Shown here: positions 62,955 to 64,000 of the stretch, in pieces | Layout of the letters: each line of letters starts with the position of its first letter | Position numbering within the stretch: position 1 is the first letter of the stretch | Assembly (NCBI RefSeq): GCF_000238095.2 | Contig: NZ_JH815225.1 | Coordinates: 1,660,419-1,724,418, forward strand | DNA length: 64,000 bases | Reading direction: 5' to 3' | From: Peptoanaerobacter stomatis | Lineage (GTDB): Bacteria > Bacillota > Clostridia > Peptostreptococcales > Filifactoraceae | The notes under the pieces: model-generated | What the model was told of the DNA's origin: nothing | What the model saw: only the letters and a program-made list of their open reading frames with translations | The model's database searches: none | Position numbers and translations under genes: made by a program

Positions 62955-64000
62955 CTAATTATTCTTTTGGAGCTTCCATAATTTGTAAAATTCGCCTTTT
63001 TTGTCTATAAGCTGTTTTGATGTTCCTTCTTCTATGAGTTTGCCATCTCTAAGCACTATTATTTTGTCGGCGTTTTCAACAGTTCTTAATCTGTGTGCGA
63101 TTACTATTACGGTTTTATTTTTTACGAGGTTTGACAGTGCCTCTTGGAGTTTTGTTTCGTTGTCAGCATCTACGCTTGATGTGGATTCGTCTAAAAATAT
63201 TATAGGTGCGTCTTTTAATATGGCTCTTGCTATTGATATTCTCTGACGCTCTCCACCTGATAAAAGTACTCCGTTTTCTCCGATTTTTGTGTCATATTTT
63301 TGGGGTAGCTCTTGTACAAATTCGTCTACCATTGCTATTTTTGCTACCTGTATTACTTCTTCGTCTGTTGCGTTTTTGCGTCCTATTCTGATATTTTCCA
63401 TAATTGTATTGTTGAAAAGCACTACATCTTGAAATACCATTGAATAGTGTTTGAGCAGATTTTCCGGCTCTATTTGACGTATGTCGCTACCGCCTAATTT
63501 TATTGTGCCTGAGTTTATATCCCAAAATCTGAGCATCAATTTTGCAAGTGTTGATTTGCCTGAACCTGATGCGCCTACAAGTGCAGTAGTTTGACCTTGT
63601 TTTGCGGTAAAGCTGACATTTTTTATAACTTCAGTATCATTGTAGCCGAATGATACATTTTCGAGTGTTATGTCGAAATTATCTATTTGTTTGTCATCTC
63701 CACTCATAAGTTTCATATTGAATATTTCGTCCATTCTTTTTGCTGGTGTGTCTATATACATAAACTCTATTATGAATGAAAGGCAACCGTCCATAGGTGC
63801 ATATATTACTACGCAGGCGATTATAAGGCATATATAAGATGCAAGCTCAAGATTTCCGTTTGTATATTCGCCAAATCCTACTAATATTGCGAGCGGTACA
63901 CCTATTCTCATAAGTGTTTTAAGGGGTGCCAACAATAACGGATTGTATATCTCTGCTCTAAGATGTTCTTTTTCTTCGCTGTCGAGCAGTTTTTTAAACT
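62955..64000 (-). CDS. ABC exporter half-transporter, 3' part (runs off the right edge)
   Basis: The reading frame is open to the window edge, about 347 residues. The visible N-terminal part is the last portion of a transmembrane domain (membrane segments around LAILVGFGEYTNGNLELASYICLIIACVVIYA). The ATPase part is complete: Walker A GASGSGKST, Q-loop VFQDVVLFNNTI, signature LSGGERQR, Walker B PIIFLDESTSSVD, H-loop IAHRL. It is of the fused MsbA/LmrA-like type; the partner half-transporter and substrate are outside the window. Codon 1 is not in the window, so the TTG near 63935 is not taken as a start. Confidence 0.93.
   Translation of the reverse strand, partial: FKKLLDSEEKEHLRAEIYNPLLLAPLKTLMRIGVPLAILVGFGEYTNGNLELASYICLIIACVVIYAPMDGCLSFIIEFMYIDTPAKRMDEIFNMKLMSGDDKQIDNFDITLENVSFGYNDTEVIKNVSFTAKQGQTTALVGASGSGKSTLAKLMLRFWDINSGTIKLGGSDIRQIEPENLLKHYSMVFQDVVLFNNTIMENIRIGRKNATDEEVIQVAKIAMVDEFVQELPQKYDTKIGENGVLLSGGERQRISIARAILKDAPIIFLDESTSSVDADNETKLQEALSNLVKNKTVIVIAHRLRTVENADKIIVLRDGKLIEEGTSKQLIDKKGEFYKLWKLQKNN

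Noticed and set aside
63933-63935. TTG start for the last ABC gene
   Set aside because: The reading frame continues to the window edge with transmembrane-domain sequence, so the gene is truncated by the window, not short.

Overview
The window is AT-rich DNA with AGGAGG-type ribosome binding sites, heavy use of ATA (Ile) and AGA (Arg) codons, and gene families typical of anaerobic Firmicutes (YaaR, YvrJ, PadR-DUF1700-DUF4097). I infer a low-GC, amino-acid- and purine-fermenting anaerobe, probably Peptostreptococcaceae-like. The genus cannot be fixed from the sequence alone. I saw no rRNA, tRNA, CRISPR array or intact insertion sequence.

Layout. 0-12.98 kb: 5' part of RNase R (rnr), a hydantoinase (hyuA), a D,D-carboxypeptidase, a MetNIQ-type importer followed by an M20 amidohydrolase, yaaR, a DUF1624 membrane acyltransferase, and a pepA-tetR operon. 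13.6-23.2 kb: an orphan ORF6N/PLD-like protein, a strongly expressed surface protein with copper-amine-oxidase-N repeats, a small module (amidase divergent from sigma factor-YvrJ, then DUF1659-DUF2922), an M18 aminopeptidase, and a VapD-like gene coupled to an unrecognised partner. 23.4-31.4 kb: cardiolipin synthase, ComEC-like hydrolase, methyltransferase, RimI, an orphan ABC ATPase and a second MetNIQ set. 31.4-40 kb: a two-component/ABC-2 exporter locus, a DMT exporter, a secreted protein and gamma-glutamyltranspeptidase.

40.7-59.7 kb is the functional centre: the anaerobic urate/purine catabolic cluster known from the E. coli yge-ygf region. The order is xdhC-like, ygeV-like sigma-54 activator, ygeX/dpaL, ygeY, ygeW, an NCS2 purine permease, carbamate kinase, ygfK, an additional CCG-domain cysteine protein, ssnA, and xdhD. 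A consensus sigma-54 promoter lies between the activator gene and dpaL. Three copies of a 15-bp palindrome (TTATCAAAATGATAA) sit upstream of it and look like the activator's enhancer. hyuA, usually part of the same pathway, is about 38 kb away. No FAD subunit gene (ygfM) is seen.

60-64 kb carries the DUF4097-DUF1700-PadR envelope module, a long gene-free stretch with a possible small transcript, and the 3' part of an ABC exporter.

A separate layer is in the intergenic DNA. At least four families of roughly 90-130 bp AT-rich repeats recur in both orientations, several with imperfect terminal inverted repeats. They look like small non-autonomous (MITE-like) elements. How the parts work together, as inference: purines enter by the NCS2 permease, XdhD/YgfK/SsnA/HyuA open the rings, YgeY/YgeW/YgeX and carbamate kinase yield pyruvate, ammonia and ATP, and the YgeV-like protein switches the set on through sigma-54.
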